The notes under the pieces are model-generated. The model did no database searches. It saw nothing but the letters and a program-made list of their open reading frames with translations, and was not told the origin of the DNA. Shown piece by piece: positions 17,481 to 26,498 of a stretch of DNA of 64,000 nt (position 1 is its first letter; the number at the start of each line of letters is the position of its first letter). The translations under genes were made by a program, and so were the position numbers. The DNA is from Streptomyces mashuensis (lineage in GTDB: Bacteria > Actinomycetota > Actinomycetes > Streptomycetales > Streptomycetaceae): NCBI RefSeq assembly GCF_014654785.1, contig NZ_BNBD01000012.1, forward strand, positions 114,361-178,360, given 5' to 3'.

Positions 17481-18206
17481 ATGGCGGGCGAGAGCTGCCT
17501 GATCAGCAATGCCTGGATCTGCGGCGAATACGTGCGCACCCGCGGCCAGGAGCTCACGGACGCCGTGCTCCAGCACATCGGCATCACGGCCGCGTCCGTG
17601 GCCATCGGTGTCCTGGTCGCCTTCCCGCTGGCGCTGCTGGCCCGCCGGTGGCGGGGCCTGGCCGGCCCGGTCCTCGGCGCCACCACCGTGCTCTACACGA
17701 TCCCGTCGCTGGCGATGTTCTCGCTGCTGGTGCCCATGTACGGCCTGTCGGTGGCCGTCGTGATCACGGGCCTGGTGCTCTACGCACTGACGATCCTCGT
17801 GCGGAACATCCTGGCGGGCCTGGCCGGCGTGCCGGAGGAGGCGCGGGAGGCGGCGCGCGGCATGGGCTACGGGCCGCTGCGGCTGCTGTTCGCCGTCGAA
17901 CTGCCGCTGGCGCTCCCCTCCCTGATGGCGGGTCTGCGGATCGCCACGGTCTCCACCATCTCGCTCACCACCGTGGGCGCCATCATCGGCTACGGCGGCC
18001 TGGGCAACCTGATCCTCGAGGGCAAGAACAGCTACTTCAAGGCCGAGGTGCTCACCGCCTCGGTGCTGTGCGTGGTGCTGGCGGTGCTCGCCGACCTCGC
18101 GCTGCTGCTCGTGCAGCGGCTGCTGACGCCGTGGACACGGGCCGGCCGGGGCCGGGCGGGCCGCCGCGGGCGGGCCCGCGCCGAGGAGAAGGCGGTGGCC
18201 GTCTGA
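17481..18206 (+). CDS. ABC transporter permease, osmoprotectant type
   Basis: 241 residues with five or six membrane helices. The BPD_transp_1 EAA loop is VPEEAREAARGMGYGPLRLLFAVELPLALPSL. ATG 17481 has a purine-rich ribosome-binding site (GGGGGAGGGAGG). The basic tail RRGRARAEE is cytoplasmic. The stop shares one base with the next permease start (TGATG). It pairs with the second permease to form a heterodimeric channel. Confidence 0.88.
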   Translation: MAGESCLISNAWICGEYVRTRGQELTDAVLQHIGITAASVAIGVLVAFPLALLARRWRGLAGPVLGATTVLYTIPSLAMFSLLVPMYGLSVAVVITGLVLYALTILVRNILAGLAGVPEEAREAARGMGYGPLRLLFAVELPLALPSLMAGLRIATVSTISLTTVGAIIGYGGLGNLILEGKNSYFKAEVLTASVLCVVLAVLADLALLLVQRLLTPWTRAGRGRAGRRGRARAEEKAVAV

Positions 18207-18904
18207 TGGACGTCGTCTCGCGCACGTGGCAGTGGCTGGCCACGGCCTCGCACTGGTCCGGCCCGGACGGCGTCTGGCACCGGCTCGGCGAGCACCTGTT
18301 CCTGACCGCCGCGTGCCTGCTCATCTCCTGCGCCGTGGCGCTGCCGGTGGCCGTCGTCCTCGGCCACACGGGCAAGGGCGGTGCGCTCGCGGTCAACCTG
18401 GCCAACGCCGGCCGGGCGGTGCCGACCTTCGCGGTGCTGGTGCTGCTCGTGCTCGGCCCGCTCGGTTCGTACGGCTCGCTGCCCACGGTGCTCGCCCTCG
18501 TCCTCTTCGCGATACCCCCGCTGCTCACCAACGCGTACGTGGGCATGCGGGAAGTGGACCGGGACATGGTCCAGGCGGCGCGGGGCATGGGGATGACGGG
18601 CGGTCAGGTGATCGCCCGGGTCGAGCTGCCGCTGGCCTTCCCGCTGCTGGCCACGGGCATACGCTCGGCCGCCGTCCAGGTCGTGGGCACGGCCACGCTG
18701 GCCGCCCTGGCCGGCGGCGGCGGGCTGGGCCGCATCATCACGGCGGGTTTCCGGCTCACCGACACCGCGCAGGTGGTGGCGGGGGCCCTGCTGGTGGCCG
18801 TGCTGGCCCTGCTGGTGGAGGGCGTGTTCGTGCTGCTCCAGCGGCTGCTGGACCCGATGCGGGCAGGCATACGGGCAGGGATACGGGCGGGGAGGGGCCG
18901 ATGA
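18206..18904 (+). CDS. ABC transporter permease, osmoprotectant type (second subunit)
   Basis: 232 residues, six hydrophobic segments, with the EAA-type loop REVDRDMVQAARGMGMTGGQ followed by VELPLAFPLL. The start overlaps the previous stop and the stop overlaps the lipoprotein start (ATGA). The C-terminal codons are a tandem 12-bp repeat encoding RAGI RAGI RAG. Confidence 0.88.
   Translation: MDVVSRTWQWLATASHWSGPDGVWHRLGEHLFLTAACLLISCAVALPVAVVLGHTGKGGALAVNLANAGRAVPTFAVLVLLVLGPLGSYGSLPTVLALVLFAIPPLLTNAYVGMREVDRDMVQAARGMGMTGGQVIARVELPLAFPLLATGIRSAAVQVVGTATLAALAGGGGLGRIITAGFRLTDTAQVVAGALLVAVLALLVEGVFVLLQRLLDPMRAGIRAGIRAGRGR
18860..18889 (+). repeat. 12-bp tandem repeat at a permease C-terminus
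   Basis: Two near-identical 12-bp units, CGGGCAGGCATA and CGGGCAGGGATA, and a partial third encode a repeated RAGI tail. The unit length preserves frame, so copy number could vary between strains without a frameshift. Confidence 0.6.
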
Positions 18905-19866
18905 CGGGGAAGCCGCGCCGCGCGCGGACCGTACGCGCCACGGGGGCGGTGGCCGGCGTGCTGGCCCTGGCGGCGGGCCTGACCGCGTGCGCCGGGGACA
19001 GCCTGGAGAAGTCCGGCGCGCGCGAGGGCGGGGCGTCGGTGGTCGTCGGCTCGGCGGCCTTCACCGAGTCCAAGGTGCTCGCGGAGCTGTACGCGGGGCT
19101 GCTCCGGGACGCCGGGTACGCGACGACGATCCGTACGGTCGACGCCCGCGAGCTCTACGAGCCCGCCCTGGAGTCGGGGCAGATCGACGTGGTGCCGGAG
19201 TACGCCGCCACGCTGGCCGAATTCCTCAACAAGAAGCAGAACGGCAAGGACGCACCGCAGGTCGCTTCGCCCGACCCCGAGGTCACCGTCAAGGCCCTGC
19301 GGGAACTCGCCGGGCCACGTGGGCTGAAGGTCCTCGACCCGGGCCGCGCGGTGGACCAGAACGCCTTTGCCGTTACCGCCGAGTTCGCCAGGAAACACCA
19401 GCTCAAGACGCTTTCCGATCTTGGAAAGTCCCATCAGCGGGTCACGCTCGCGGCCGGTGACGAATGCAGGGTGCGGCCCTTCTGCAAACCGGGTCTGGAG
19501 AAGACGTACGGCATCGCGGTCTCCCGGGTGGAACCGCTGGAGGTCGGCAGCCCGCAGGCCAAGCAGGCGGTCAAGGACGGCCGGGCGCAGCTGCTGCTGA
19601 CCACGACCACGGACGCCACGCTGAAGCAGTTCGGGCTGGTGGTTCTGCAGGACGACAAGAAGCTCCAGAACTCCGACAACGTGCTGCCCGTGGTGAATGA
19701 GAAGAAGGCGGGTTCGCGGCGGGTCGCCGAGGCCCTCGGACGGCTCAACCGGGTGCTGACCACGGCCGATCTGATGGAACTCAACAAGAAGGTCGACGCG
19801 CTGCGGCTCAAGCCCGCGGATGTCGCCGCGCGCTACCTCAAGGAGAAGCGGTTGTTGACGAAGTGA
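18901..19866 (+). CDS. Osmoprotectant ABC transporter substrate-binding lipoprotein
   Basis: 321 residues. The signal peptide ends in the lipobox LTAC (residues about 20-25), so the protein is tethered to the outer face of the membrane. The OpuAC-type domain follows: VVVGSAAFTESKVLAELYAGLL, then QIDVVPEYAATLAEFLN, typical of betaine/choline binders of the OpuCC class. The pair DECRVRPFCKPGL has two cysteines that may form a disulfide. The ATPase is divergent at 16171-17328. Confidence 0.9.
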   Translation: MTGKPRRARTVRATGAVAGVLALAAGLTACAGDSLEKSGAREGGASVVVGSAAFTESKVLAELYAGLLRDAGYATTIRTVDARELYEPALESGQIDVVPEYAATLAEFLNKKQNGKDAPQVASPDPEVTVKALRELAGPRGLKVLDPGRAVDQNAFAVTAEFARKHQLKTLSDLGKSHQRVTLAAGDECRVRPFCKPGLEKTYGIAVSRVEPLEVGSPQAKQAVKDGRAQLLLTTTTDATLKQFGLVVLQDDKKLQNSDNVLPVVNEKKAGSRRVAEALGRLNRVLTTADLMELNKKVDALRLKPADVAARYLKEKRLLTK

Positions 19867-19973
19867 CGAACGAGGAGAGAAGAGGGAGGAGAACAGGGAA
19901 GAGAAGTAAGATCAACGGAAGAGTTTGGTGGGGGAGTCACACGCCCGCGGCAACGCACGGTAAGTTTCAGGCC

Positions 19974-20993
19974 ATGCCACGAGGACGCCACCGCCATTCC
20001 GCACCCCTGCACCGGCTTCTTCCCCCGCTCGCGGTCGCGGCGACATCCGTCGCCAGTGCCGCCGGGGCGCTGGTGGTGGGCGAACCGGCCGTCGTCCGCG
20101 CGCTCGCCGTGGCCGCCGCCGCGGCCACCGTGGTCGGCTCCGTGATGATGCGCCGCTGGGACCGCGCCGCCGGCAAGCGCGTCGCGCAGCTCACCGCCGC
20201 CCGGACCCGCGACGAGTGGAAGACCGAGGAGCGCATCGCGGAGCTGGAGACGGATCTCGAGGAGACCCGTCTCGCCCGCACCCGTCTGGAGGCCAAGCTG
20301 CGCTCCAAGCGCGCCGAGCTCGCCCGCCTGCGCACCGAGCACGCCGACCTGCTGCGCCGTTACGCCGCCGCCGAGACCGGCCGCGCCAGCGCCCTGGAGC
20401 GCCGCCGGCTGCTGGAGAAGGCCGCGGCCCTCGGCGGCACCGGCAAGGAACTGGAAGCGGCCGCCGGTGGCCTGGGCGGCGACGCGTACCGCCGGGCGGC
20501 CGACGCCCTGCGTGCCCTGGAGCGCAACGCCGCCGAGCAGGCGGCCGCCGCCGCCGAGCCTGCGCCCGGCAGCAAGCCGGCGCCCGCCGCCAAGGCCGCG
20601 CCCGTGCCTGCGTCCGCTCCCGCCGCGCGTAAGGCCCTCGCACCCGCTTCCGCACCGGCCACCGCCGCAGCGCCCGCCGCACCCGTCACCCCCGCCGTGC
20701 CGCGCCCGGTGCGGGCCGTCCCGCAGGGACCCTTCGACTTCTTCGGCAACGCCGCCAAGGAGGCGAAGGAGAAGGAGAAGCAGAAGAAGGCCGTGGCCAC
20801 CCCTGTCGAGGAGCAGGACCTCGCCGACGTCGTCGGCGAGGAGGCGCTGGCCGTCGCCAAAGGAGCCCGGGCGGACGCGAAGGCCGAGGGAGCCGCGGCA
20901 GCGCTGGAGCCGGCCGAGGAGGTCATAGACCTCACCGCGCACGACGAGACCGAGCAGATCGACGTGGCGGACCTGCGCAGCGCCATCTCGTGA
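19974..20993 (+). CDS. Coiled-coil membrane-associated protein of unknown function
   Basis: 339 residues. Two hydrophobic stretches (about residues 15-55) are followed by a heptad-rich coiled coil (about 65-150) of Arg/Glu repeats, an Ala/Pro-rich linker, and a C-terminal segment with GPFDFFGNAAKEAKEKEKQ and an acidic end. Conserved in streptomycetes beside nuoD; no function known. TAAGTT ends 7 nt before ATG 19974, suggesting a leaderless transcript. The stop is the first of four TGACGG octamer repeats. Confidence 0.75.
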   Translation: MPRGRHRHSAPLHRLLPPLAVAATSVASAAGALVVGEPAVVRALAVAAAAATVVGSVMMRRWDRAAGKRVAQLTAARTRDEWKTEERIAELETDLEETRLARTRLEAKLRSKRAELARLRTEHADLLRRYAAAETGRASALERRRLLEKAAALGGTGKELEAAAGGLGGDAYRRAADALRALERNAAEQAAAAAEPAPGSKPAPAAKAAPVPASAPAARKALAPASAPATAAAPAAPVTPAVPRPVRAVPQGPFDFFGNAAKEAKEKEKQKKAVATPVEEQDLADVVGEEALAVAKGARADAKAEGAAAALEPAEEVIDLTAHDETEQIDVADLRSAIS

Positions 20994-21020
20994 CGGCATG
21001 ACGGCTTGACGGGATGACGG
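20991..21020. repeat. Four TGACGGNN octamers starting at a stop codon
   Basis: TGACGG recurs at 20991, 20999, 21007 and 21015. The first TGA is the stop of the coiled-coil gene. A period of 8 places TGA successively in all three frames. The last copy runs into the terminator stem. Confidence 0.75.
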
Positions 21021-21060
21021 AGCGCCCGTGGACGGAACCTTCCGTCCACGGGCGCTCCGT
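21017..21060. terminator. 21-bp perfect stem bidirectional terminator
   Basis: ACGGAGCGCCCGTGGACGGAA (21017-21037) pairs perfectly with 21040-21060 across a 2-nt loop, between convergent genes (stops at 20993 and 21075). The symmetry suits termination from both sides. Confidence 0.75.
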
Positions 21061-21074
21061 CGTTCCTCGCCCGT

Positions 21075-22217
21075 CTACTTGTCGATGTCCCCGACCACGA
21101 AGAACATCGACCCCAGGATCGCCACCATGTCCGCCACCAGCGTCCCCGGCAGCAGCTCCGTCAGCACCTGGATGTTGTTGAACGAGGCCGACCGCAGCTT
21201 CAGCCGGTACGGCGTCTTGTCGCCCTTGGAGACGAGGTAGTAGCCGTTGAGGCCGAGGGGGTTCTCGGTCCAGACGTACGTGGCGCCCTCGGGGGCCTTG
21301 AGCACCTTGGGCAGGCGCTGGTTGACCGGGCCCGGCGGCAGGTCGGCCAGCCGGTCCAGGCAGGCCTCCGCCAGCTCCAGCGCGTTGTGCGTCTGCTCCA
21401 GCAGGCACTCGAAGCGGGCGAGACAGTCGCCCTCCTCGCGGGTGACGACCTTGAGCACGTCGCCCAGCTCGCCGTACGCCAGGTACGGCTCGTCGCGCCG
21501 CAGGTCGAAGTCGACGCCCGAGGCCCGCGCGATGGGGCCGCTGACGCCGTAGGCGTGCACGGCCTCGCGGGAGAGGACGCCCACGCCGCGCGTGCGGCCG
21601 CGGAAGATCTCGTTGCCGAGCACCAGCCGGTCGTAGACGTCCATCCGGGAGCGCACCGAGGCGACGGCCTCCCGCGCGCGGCCGGTCCAGCCGGCCGGCA
21701 GGTCCTCCTTGAGGCCGCCGACCCGGTTGAACATGTAGTGCATCCGGCCGCCGGAGACCTCCTCCATGACCGTCTGGAGCTGCTCGCGCTCGTGGAAGGC
21801 GTGGAAGACGGGGGTGATGCCGCCGAGCTCCAGCGGGTAGGAGCCGAGGAACATCAGGTGGTTGAGCACCCGGTTCAGCTCGGCCAGCAGCGTGCGCAGC
21901 CACACCGCGCGCTCGGGCACCTCCATGCCCAGCATGCGCTCCACGGCGATGACGACGCCGAGCTCGTTGGAGAACGCCGACAGCCAGTCGTGCCGGTTGG
22001 CGAGCATGACGATCTGGCGGTAGTCGCGCGCCTCGAAGAGCTTCTCGGCGCCGCGGTGCATGTACCCGACGACCGGCTCGGCGTCCTTGATCCGCTCGCC
22101 GTCCAGGACGAGGCGCAGCCGCAGCACACCGTGGGTGGACGGGTGCTGCGGGCCGATGTTGAGCACCATGTCGGTGCTCTCCGCCGCGCCGCCGATGCCG
22201 ACTGTCGTCTCCGTCAT
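21075..22217 (-). CDS. nuoD: Stand-alone NADH-quinone oxidoreductase subunit D (NuoD/49-kDa type)
   Basis: 380 residues, full length for NuoD, the quinone-site subunit of complex I. The quinone-pocket motif GPQHPSTHGVLRL is near residue 22, GYMHRGAEKLFE near 51-62, and the C-terminal VADMVAILGSMFFVVGDIDK is canonical. No other nuo gene is in the window, so this is probably the extra NuoD paralogue known in streptomycetes. Its ATG (22215-22217) overlaps the stop of an upstream NDUFAF7-like methyltransferase, implying coupled production. Arg55 in HRGAEKL aligns with the arginine that NDUFAF7 methylates in the human subunit. Confidence 0.92.
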   Translation of the reverse strand: MTETTVGIGGAAESTDMVLNIGPQHPSTHGVLRLRLVLDGERIKDAEPVVGYMHRGAEKLFEARDYRQIVMLANRHDWLSAFSNELGVVIAVERMLGMEVPERAVWLRTLLAELNRVLNHLMFLGSYPLELGGITPVFHAFHEREQLQTVMEEVSGGRMHYMFNRVGGLKEDLPAGWTGRAREAVASVRSRMDVYDRLVLGNEIFRGRTRGVGVLSREAVHAYGVSGPIARASGVDFDLRRDEPYLAYGELGDVLKVVTREEGDCLARFECLLEQTHNALELAEACLDRLADLPPGPVNQRLPKVLKAPEGATYVWTENPLGLNGYYLVSKGDKTPYRLKLRSASFNNIQVLTELLPGTLVADMVAILGSMFFVVGDIDK

Positions 22218-23254
22218 GACACCAGTTTCGCAGCCGCGGCGCAGGCGTCGCCGACGGGCTGCACCAGCCACCCGAATCCGCCCAGCCCCGCCGGAGCCGT
22301 CAGCTCCGCCGCCTCGCCGGCGGAGGACAGGGCCCGTACGTAGGCGGCGGGGTCGGTGCCGGCCAGGGACAGGGGCGGCCGGGTGCCGTCCACGCCCAGG
22401 GCGCGCAGGGCCCGGCGCTGGGTGGTGAGGACGGCGCCCGGCCCGGCGCAGGCGTCGAGGGCGACGTGCGCGGTGATGTCGCAGCCGCCGTCCGGGACGG
22501 GACGTACCTCGCGGCCCTCGCGGAAGCCGGTGAGGGTGCCGAAGGGCGGGCGGGAGGCACGGTCGTGGGCGTAGTCCACGGCGACCGCGAGCCCGGCCCG
22601 CAGCCCGCCGACGGCGGCCGCCCAGGCGGTGTCGCGCGGGTGCCCGATCTCGGCGCGCGAGCCGGGCGGCGCGCCCTCCAGCGGCCACCAGCGCTCCAGC
22701 CAGGCGGCGTCCGCCCCCGACACGGGGTCGCCCAGCAGTTCTTCGCCGTCGGGCCGTACGAGGACCTGGCGGGGCGTGCCGGTGCCGTCGGTCTCGGCGA
22801 CGTCGACGGGGACGTTGTCGAGCCACTCGTTGGCGAACAGCAGGCCCGTCACGTCGCGCGGGGGAGCGTCCAGCCAGGTCACGCGCTCGTCCAGGCCCTG
22901 GGGCCGGTCCGCGAGCTCGACCGCGTACGGGCGCAGCCGCGCCGCCGTGGCAGGCGGGCAGGCGGCCAGGACGGCCGTCACCAGCTCGCCCCGCCCGGCA
23001 CCCATGTCGGTGAACGCCAGCTCGGCGGGGTGCCCGAGGGCCGCGTCCACCCGGCACAGCAGCTCGGCCACCGCGGAGGCGTAGAGCGGGGAGGCGTGGA
23101 CGGAGGTGCGGAAGTGACCGGCGGGGCCTTCGGGGCGCCGGTAGAAGCCGTCGGGGCCGTAGAGGGCGTCCTGGGCGGCCGCGCGCCAGGTCCGCGCGCC
23201 GTCCGCCGCACCGGTGCCGTACGCGCGGCCGGTCCCGTTCGTGCTGCTCGTCAT
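22214..23254 (-). CDS. SAM-dependent methyltransferase, MidA/NDUFAF7 family
   Basis: 346 residues. The N-terminal segment GPDGFYRRPEGPAGHFRTSVHASPLY matches the substrate side of the DUF185/MidA family. The SAM motif is FTDMGAGRGELVTAVL, and the post-motif LLFANEWLDNVPVDV corresponds to the family's conserved 'NE.LD..P' element. Eukaryotic NDUFAF7 dimethylates an arginine of the complex I 49-kDa subunit. Here the gene lies directly upstream of, and overlaps by 4 bp, the homologous subunit nuoD. ATG 23254 chosen. Confidence 0.82.
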   Translation of the reverse strand: MTSSTNGTGRAYGTGAADGARTWRAAAQDALYGPDGFYRRPEGPAGHFRTSVHASPLYASAVAELLCRVDAALGHPAELAFTDMGAGRGELVTAVLAACPPATAARLRPYAVELADRPQGLDERVTWLDAPPRDVTGLLFANEWLDNVPVDVAETDGTGTPRQVLVRPDGEELLGDPVSGADAAWLERWWPLEGAPPGSRAEIGHPRDTAWAAAVGGLRAGLAVAVDYAHDRASRPPFGTLTGFREGREVRPVPDGGCDITAHVALDACAGPGAVLTTQRRALRALGVDGTRPPLSLAGTDPAAYVRALSSAGEAAELTAPAGLGGFGWLVQPVGDACAAAAKLVS

Positions 23255-23388
23255 GGGCCCCACGGTAGGCGGGCGGAGGGGACGGGGCCCCTCACCCGGT
23301 CTCTCCACCTTGGGGAGTAGAAGCCCGGCGACCGGATCGACCGCCGGGGTGACCCCCGGGCGGACCCCGCATGCCTACGCTGGGTGAC

Positions 23389-24585
23389 GTGCAGCGCCTC
23401 TACGACTTCCTCCGCAGACACCCCACCGGTGTGGACGCCTTCTGGGCGTTCCTGCTGCTGGCGCTGAGTCTGCTGACCATTGCGGACGGGGCGGGCACCG
23501 GGTCGGCGGCGGGCAAGACGGTCGTGGCCCTCGCCCAGTGCACGGTGATCGCGCTGCGCCGGCGGATGCCGGAGCGGATGCTGCTGCTCTCGGCGGGCAC
23601 GGGCCTGGTGCAGCTGGCCGCCGGCATCGGGCCGAACCTGGCCGACTTCGCCATGCTGGTGATCATCTACACGGTGGCGTCCAGCGGGGCCCGCTGGTCC
23701 TCGCGGTTCGCGCTGGTCGGCGGGCTGCTGGCGCCGTGGCTCGCCGCCGCGCGCTGGCCCACGCCCGGCGAGTCGCTGAGCAAGGGCATGCTGGGCACGG
23801 CCTTCGTCACCGTCCCGTTCGTGCTCGCCTGGGTGCTGGGCGACTCGGTGCGCACCCGCCGCGCGTACTGGGCCCAGCTGGAGGAGCGGGCGGCGCGGCT
23901 GGAGAAGGAGCGCGAACAGCAGGCCCAGATCGCGGTGACGGCCGAGCGCGCCCGGATCGCCCGCGAGCTGCACGACGTCGTCGCGCACAACGTCTCGGTG
24001 ATGGTGGTGCAGGCCGACGGCGCCGCCTACGTGATGGACGCCTCGCCCGAGCAGGCCCGGCAGGCGCTCCAGACGATCTCCAGCACCGGCCGCCAGGCGC
24101 TGGCGGAGATGCGCCGCCTGCTGGGTGTGCTGCGCACCGACGACAGCGCCGAGGGCGGCGGCGAGTACGTGCCGCAGCCCGACGTCGAGCAGATCGGCGA
24201 CCTGGTCGAGCAGGTGCGCGGCGCCGGCCTGCCCGTGGACTTCAAGATCGAGGGCGCGCCGCGCCCGCTGCCCAGCGGTGTGGAGCTGACCGCCTACCGC
24301 ATCGTGCAGGAGGCGCTGACCAACACCCGTAAGCACGGTGGCCCGGACGTCGGCGCGAGCGTGCGCCTGACGTACTTCGACGACGGCCTGGGGCTGCTGG
24401 TCGAGGACGACGGCCGGGGCGCCGGGCAGGAGCTGTACGCGTCGGGCGGCGCGGACGGCCGGGGCCACGGCCTGATCGGCATGCGGGAGCGGGTCGGCAT
24501 GATCGGCGGCACCCTGGACGCCGGGCCGCGGCCGGGCGGCGGCTTCCGCATCAGCGTGCTGCTGCCGATCAAGCCCGGCGGCTGA
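23389..24585 (+). CDS. NarL-type sensor histidine kinase
   Basis: 398 residues. Four or five membrane helices fill residues 15-150, a short coiled coil follows, then the HisKA_3 dimerisation box ERARIARELHDVVAHNVSVM (phosphoacceptor His) and an HATPase with N-box EALTNTRKHGG and G-box DDGRG and GLIGMRERV. There is no large extracytoplasmic sensor, so it probably senses within the membrane. GTG 23389 is favoured because TACGCT (23376-23381) ends 7 nt before it; ATG 23371 is the alternative. The cognate regulator is 62 bp downstream. Confidence 0.9.
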   Translation: MQRLYDFLRRHPTGVDAFWAFLLLALSLLTIADGAGTGSAAGKTVVALAQCTVIALRRRMPERMLLLSAGTGLVQLAAGIGPNLADFAMLVIIYTVASSGARWSSRFALVGGLLAPWLAAARWPTPGESLSKGMLGTAFVTVPFVLAWVLGDSVRTRRAYWAQLEERAARLEKEREQQAQIAVTAERARIARELHDVVAHNVSVMVVQADGAAYVMDASPEQARQALQTISSTGRQALAEMRRLLGVLRTDDSAEGGGEYVPQPDVEQIGDLVEQVRGAGLPVDFKIEGAPRPLPSGVELTAYRIVQEALTNTRKHGGPDVGASVRLTYFDDGLGLLVEDDGRGAGQELYASGGADGRGHGLIGMRERVGMIGGTLDAGPRPGGGFRISVLLPIKPGG

Positions 24586-24647
24586 CCCCGGCCGGACCCG
24601 AGGCACCACCGATTCCCGTTCCCCCTCCCCTCCGAAAGGCACCCCGC

Positions 24648-25322
24648 ATGTCGATTCGCGTTCTCCTGGTGGACGACCAGGTCCTGCTCCGTACCGGCTT
24701 CCGCATGGTGCTCGCGGCCCAGCCCGACATGGAGGTCGTCGCCGAGGCCGGGGACGGCCTGGAGGCCCTGGAGGTGCTGGCCGGGGGCACGCCCGTGGAC
24801 GTCGTACTGATGGACGTCCGCATGCCGCGGCTGGACGGTGTGGAGGCGACCCGCCGCATCTGTGCCGCCGCCCACCCGCCGAAGGTGCTCATCCTGACCA
24901 CCTTCGACCTCGACGAGTACGCCTTCTCGGCGCTCAAGGCGGGCGCCAGCGGCTTCATGCTGAAGGACGTGCCGCCGGCCGAGCTGCTGGGCGCGATCCG
25001 GGCGGTGCACAGCGGCGACGCCGTGGTGGCGCCCAGCACCACGCGCCGCCTCCTGGACCGTTTCACGCCGATGCTGCCGAGCAGCAAGGCCGAGCACCCC
25101 ACCGCGGAGCTGGCCCGTCTCACCGACCGCGAGCGCGAGGTGATGCTGCTGGTGGCCCAGGGCCTGTCCAACGGCGAGATCGCCGCCCGGCTGGTGCTCT
25201 CCGAGGCCACCGTGAAGACGCACGTGGGCCGCATCCTTACGAAGCTGGGGCTGCGCGACCGGGTGCAGGTGGTGGTGATGGCGTACGAGAGCGGCCTGGT
25301 GCGCGCCGGCGGCAACCACTGA
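24648..25322 (+). CDS. NarL/LuxR-type response regulator
   Basis: 224 residues. The receiver domain (1-120) has acidic residues DDQ and the phosphoacceptor Asp in VVLMDVRMPRLDGVEA. The C-terminal LuxR helix-turn-helix is LTDREREVMLLVAQGLSNGEIAARLVLSEATVKTH (split here only by the reading, not in the gene). It is co-transcribed with the kinase just upstream. The start ATG has GAAAGG upstream. Target genes cannot be told from the window. Confidence 0.93.
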   Translation: MSIRVLLVDDQVLLRTGFRMVLAAQPDMEVVAEAGDGLEALEVLAGGTPVDVVLMDVRMPRLDGVEATRRICAAAHPPKVLILTTFDLDEYAFSALKAGASGFMLKDVPPAELLGAIRAVHSGDAVVAPSTTRRLLDRFTPMLPSSKAEHPTAELARLTDREREVMLLVAQGLSNGEIAARLVLSEATVKTHVGRILTKLGLRDRVQVVVMAYESGLVRAGGNH

Positions 25323-25340
25323 CCCTCTTCTGCGCCGCCC

Positions 25341-26459
25341 TCACCGCAGCACCGTCTCCAGGAAGTCGCTGCCCAGCCGGGCCACCGTTGTGAGGTCCAG
25401 CTGGTGCAGCACGTAGCGGCCGCGCCGGCGGGTGGTGATCAGGCCCGCCTTCTTCAGTACGGCGACGTGGCGGGAGACCTCCGGGGCGCTCACGTTGCAG
25501 GCGTCGGCCAGTTCACCGGTGGTGTGCGGGGTCCGCGCGAGCTGGCGGCACAGCCGCATGCGCAGCGGGTGGGACAGCGCCTCCAAGCGCTGCTTCAGCA
25601 GGTCGACGGAGGCGGGCCGCGGCAGTTCGGGGCCCGCGACCGGGTAGTGGACGACCGGCCGCCAGCCGGGCGCGTGGAGCACCATCAGGTGCGGCCAGCC
25701 GAAGGAGGTGGGGACGCACGTCAGCCCCGGGCCGGTGGCCGGGTCCAGGGCCGTGGTGCGGCCGGTCGACATCTTGTCGACGCGGATGCGGGTGCTGTTC
25801 TCGTGCTGCTCCAGCGTCACGGCCGGCGATATGGCCGTCAGGGCCTCGGCCGGCCCCTTGCGCCGCAGCAGCTCCGTCTTGTGCCGGGCGTCCGCCGCCA
25901 GGCCGACGCGGGTGCGCTGCCAGACTGCGGCGAAGAACGCCTCGTCGCAGTCCTCGAACAGCTGCCGCAGCCAGGTCCGGACGTGCGGCGGGTCGGCCAG
26001 CAGCCGCTTGGTGAACGCCATCTGCCGCGGGCCGCGGGCGGCGGCCATCTCCAGCGCCCACGCGCGCGTGCCGGGGTCGGTCAGCGGGGACACGTCCCGG
26101 GCGTAGGCGGAGCAGGTGAACTCCAGGGCGGCCTTCACGAACGCCTCGTCGTTCAGCCGGTCGAGCAGGTCGAGTTCCTCGGCGAGCGTGGCGCAGGGCT
26201 GGGCCGACCAGTCGCTCAGCCCGGCGTACGGCATCATCAGGTCGGAGAAGGTGGTCCGCCACAGGAAGTCCGCCTCGCAGAGCCGGTCGGCGAGGTCGGG
26301 GGCGAGCGCCGACCCGGTGGCCGTGACCCAGCCGTGCAGACCGGGGTGGTGTGCCGGTTCGGCCAGGGCGTGCAGGGTCATGCCCAGCTCGGCCAGGGGC
26401 GAGGGGGCGAAGACGATGCGCTCCGGCGGGAGCCCCGTGATGTCGATGTCCACGCTCAT
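25341..26459 (-). CDS. DUF5937/ArsR-type transcriptional regulator
   Basis: 372 residues. A long N-terminal DUF5937-type domain (1-270) of unknown ligand is fused to a C-terminal ArsR winged helix (about 280-350) with RLEALSHPLRMRLCRQLARTPHTTGELA and recognition helix SAPEVSRHVAVLKKAGL. No metal-binding cysteine pair of classical ArsR is seen. It is divergent from a small gene at 26559; a perfect 9-bp inverted repeat in between (26499-26519) is the obvious operator. ATG 26459 preferred; ATG 26483 is possible. Confidence 0.8.
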   Translation of the reverse strand: MSVDIDITGLPPERIVFAPSPLAELGMTLHALAEPAHHPGLHGWVTATGSALAPDLADRLCEADFLWRTTFSDLMMPYAGLSDWSAQPCATLAEELDLLDRLNDEAFVKAALEFTCSAYARDVSPLTDPGTRAWALEMAAARGPRQMAFTKRLLADPPHVRTWLRQLFEDCDEAFFAAVWQRTRVGLAADARHKTELLRRKGPAEALTAISPAVTLEQHENSTRIRVDKMSTGRTTALDPATGPGLTCVPTSFGWPHLMVLHAPGWRPVVHYPVAGPELPRPASVDLLKQRLEALSHPLRMRLCRQLARTPHTTGELADACNVSAPEVSRHVAVLKKAGLITTRRRGRYVLHQLDLTTVARLGSDFLETVLR

Positions 26460-26498
26460 GGGGTCATCGTGCCGTGCTGTCATGCAGGTCGGGCCGCC

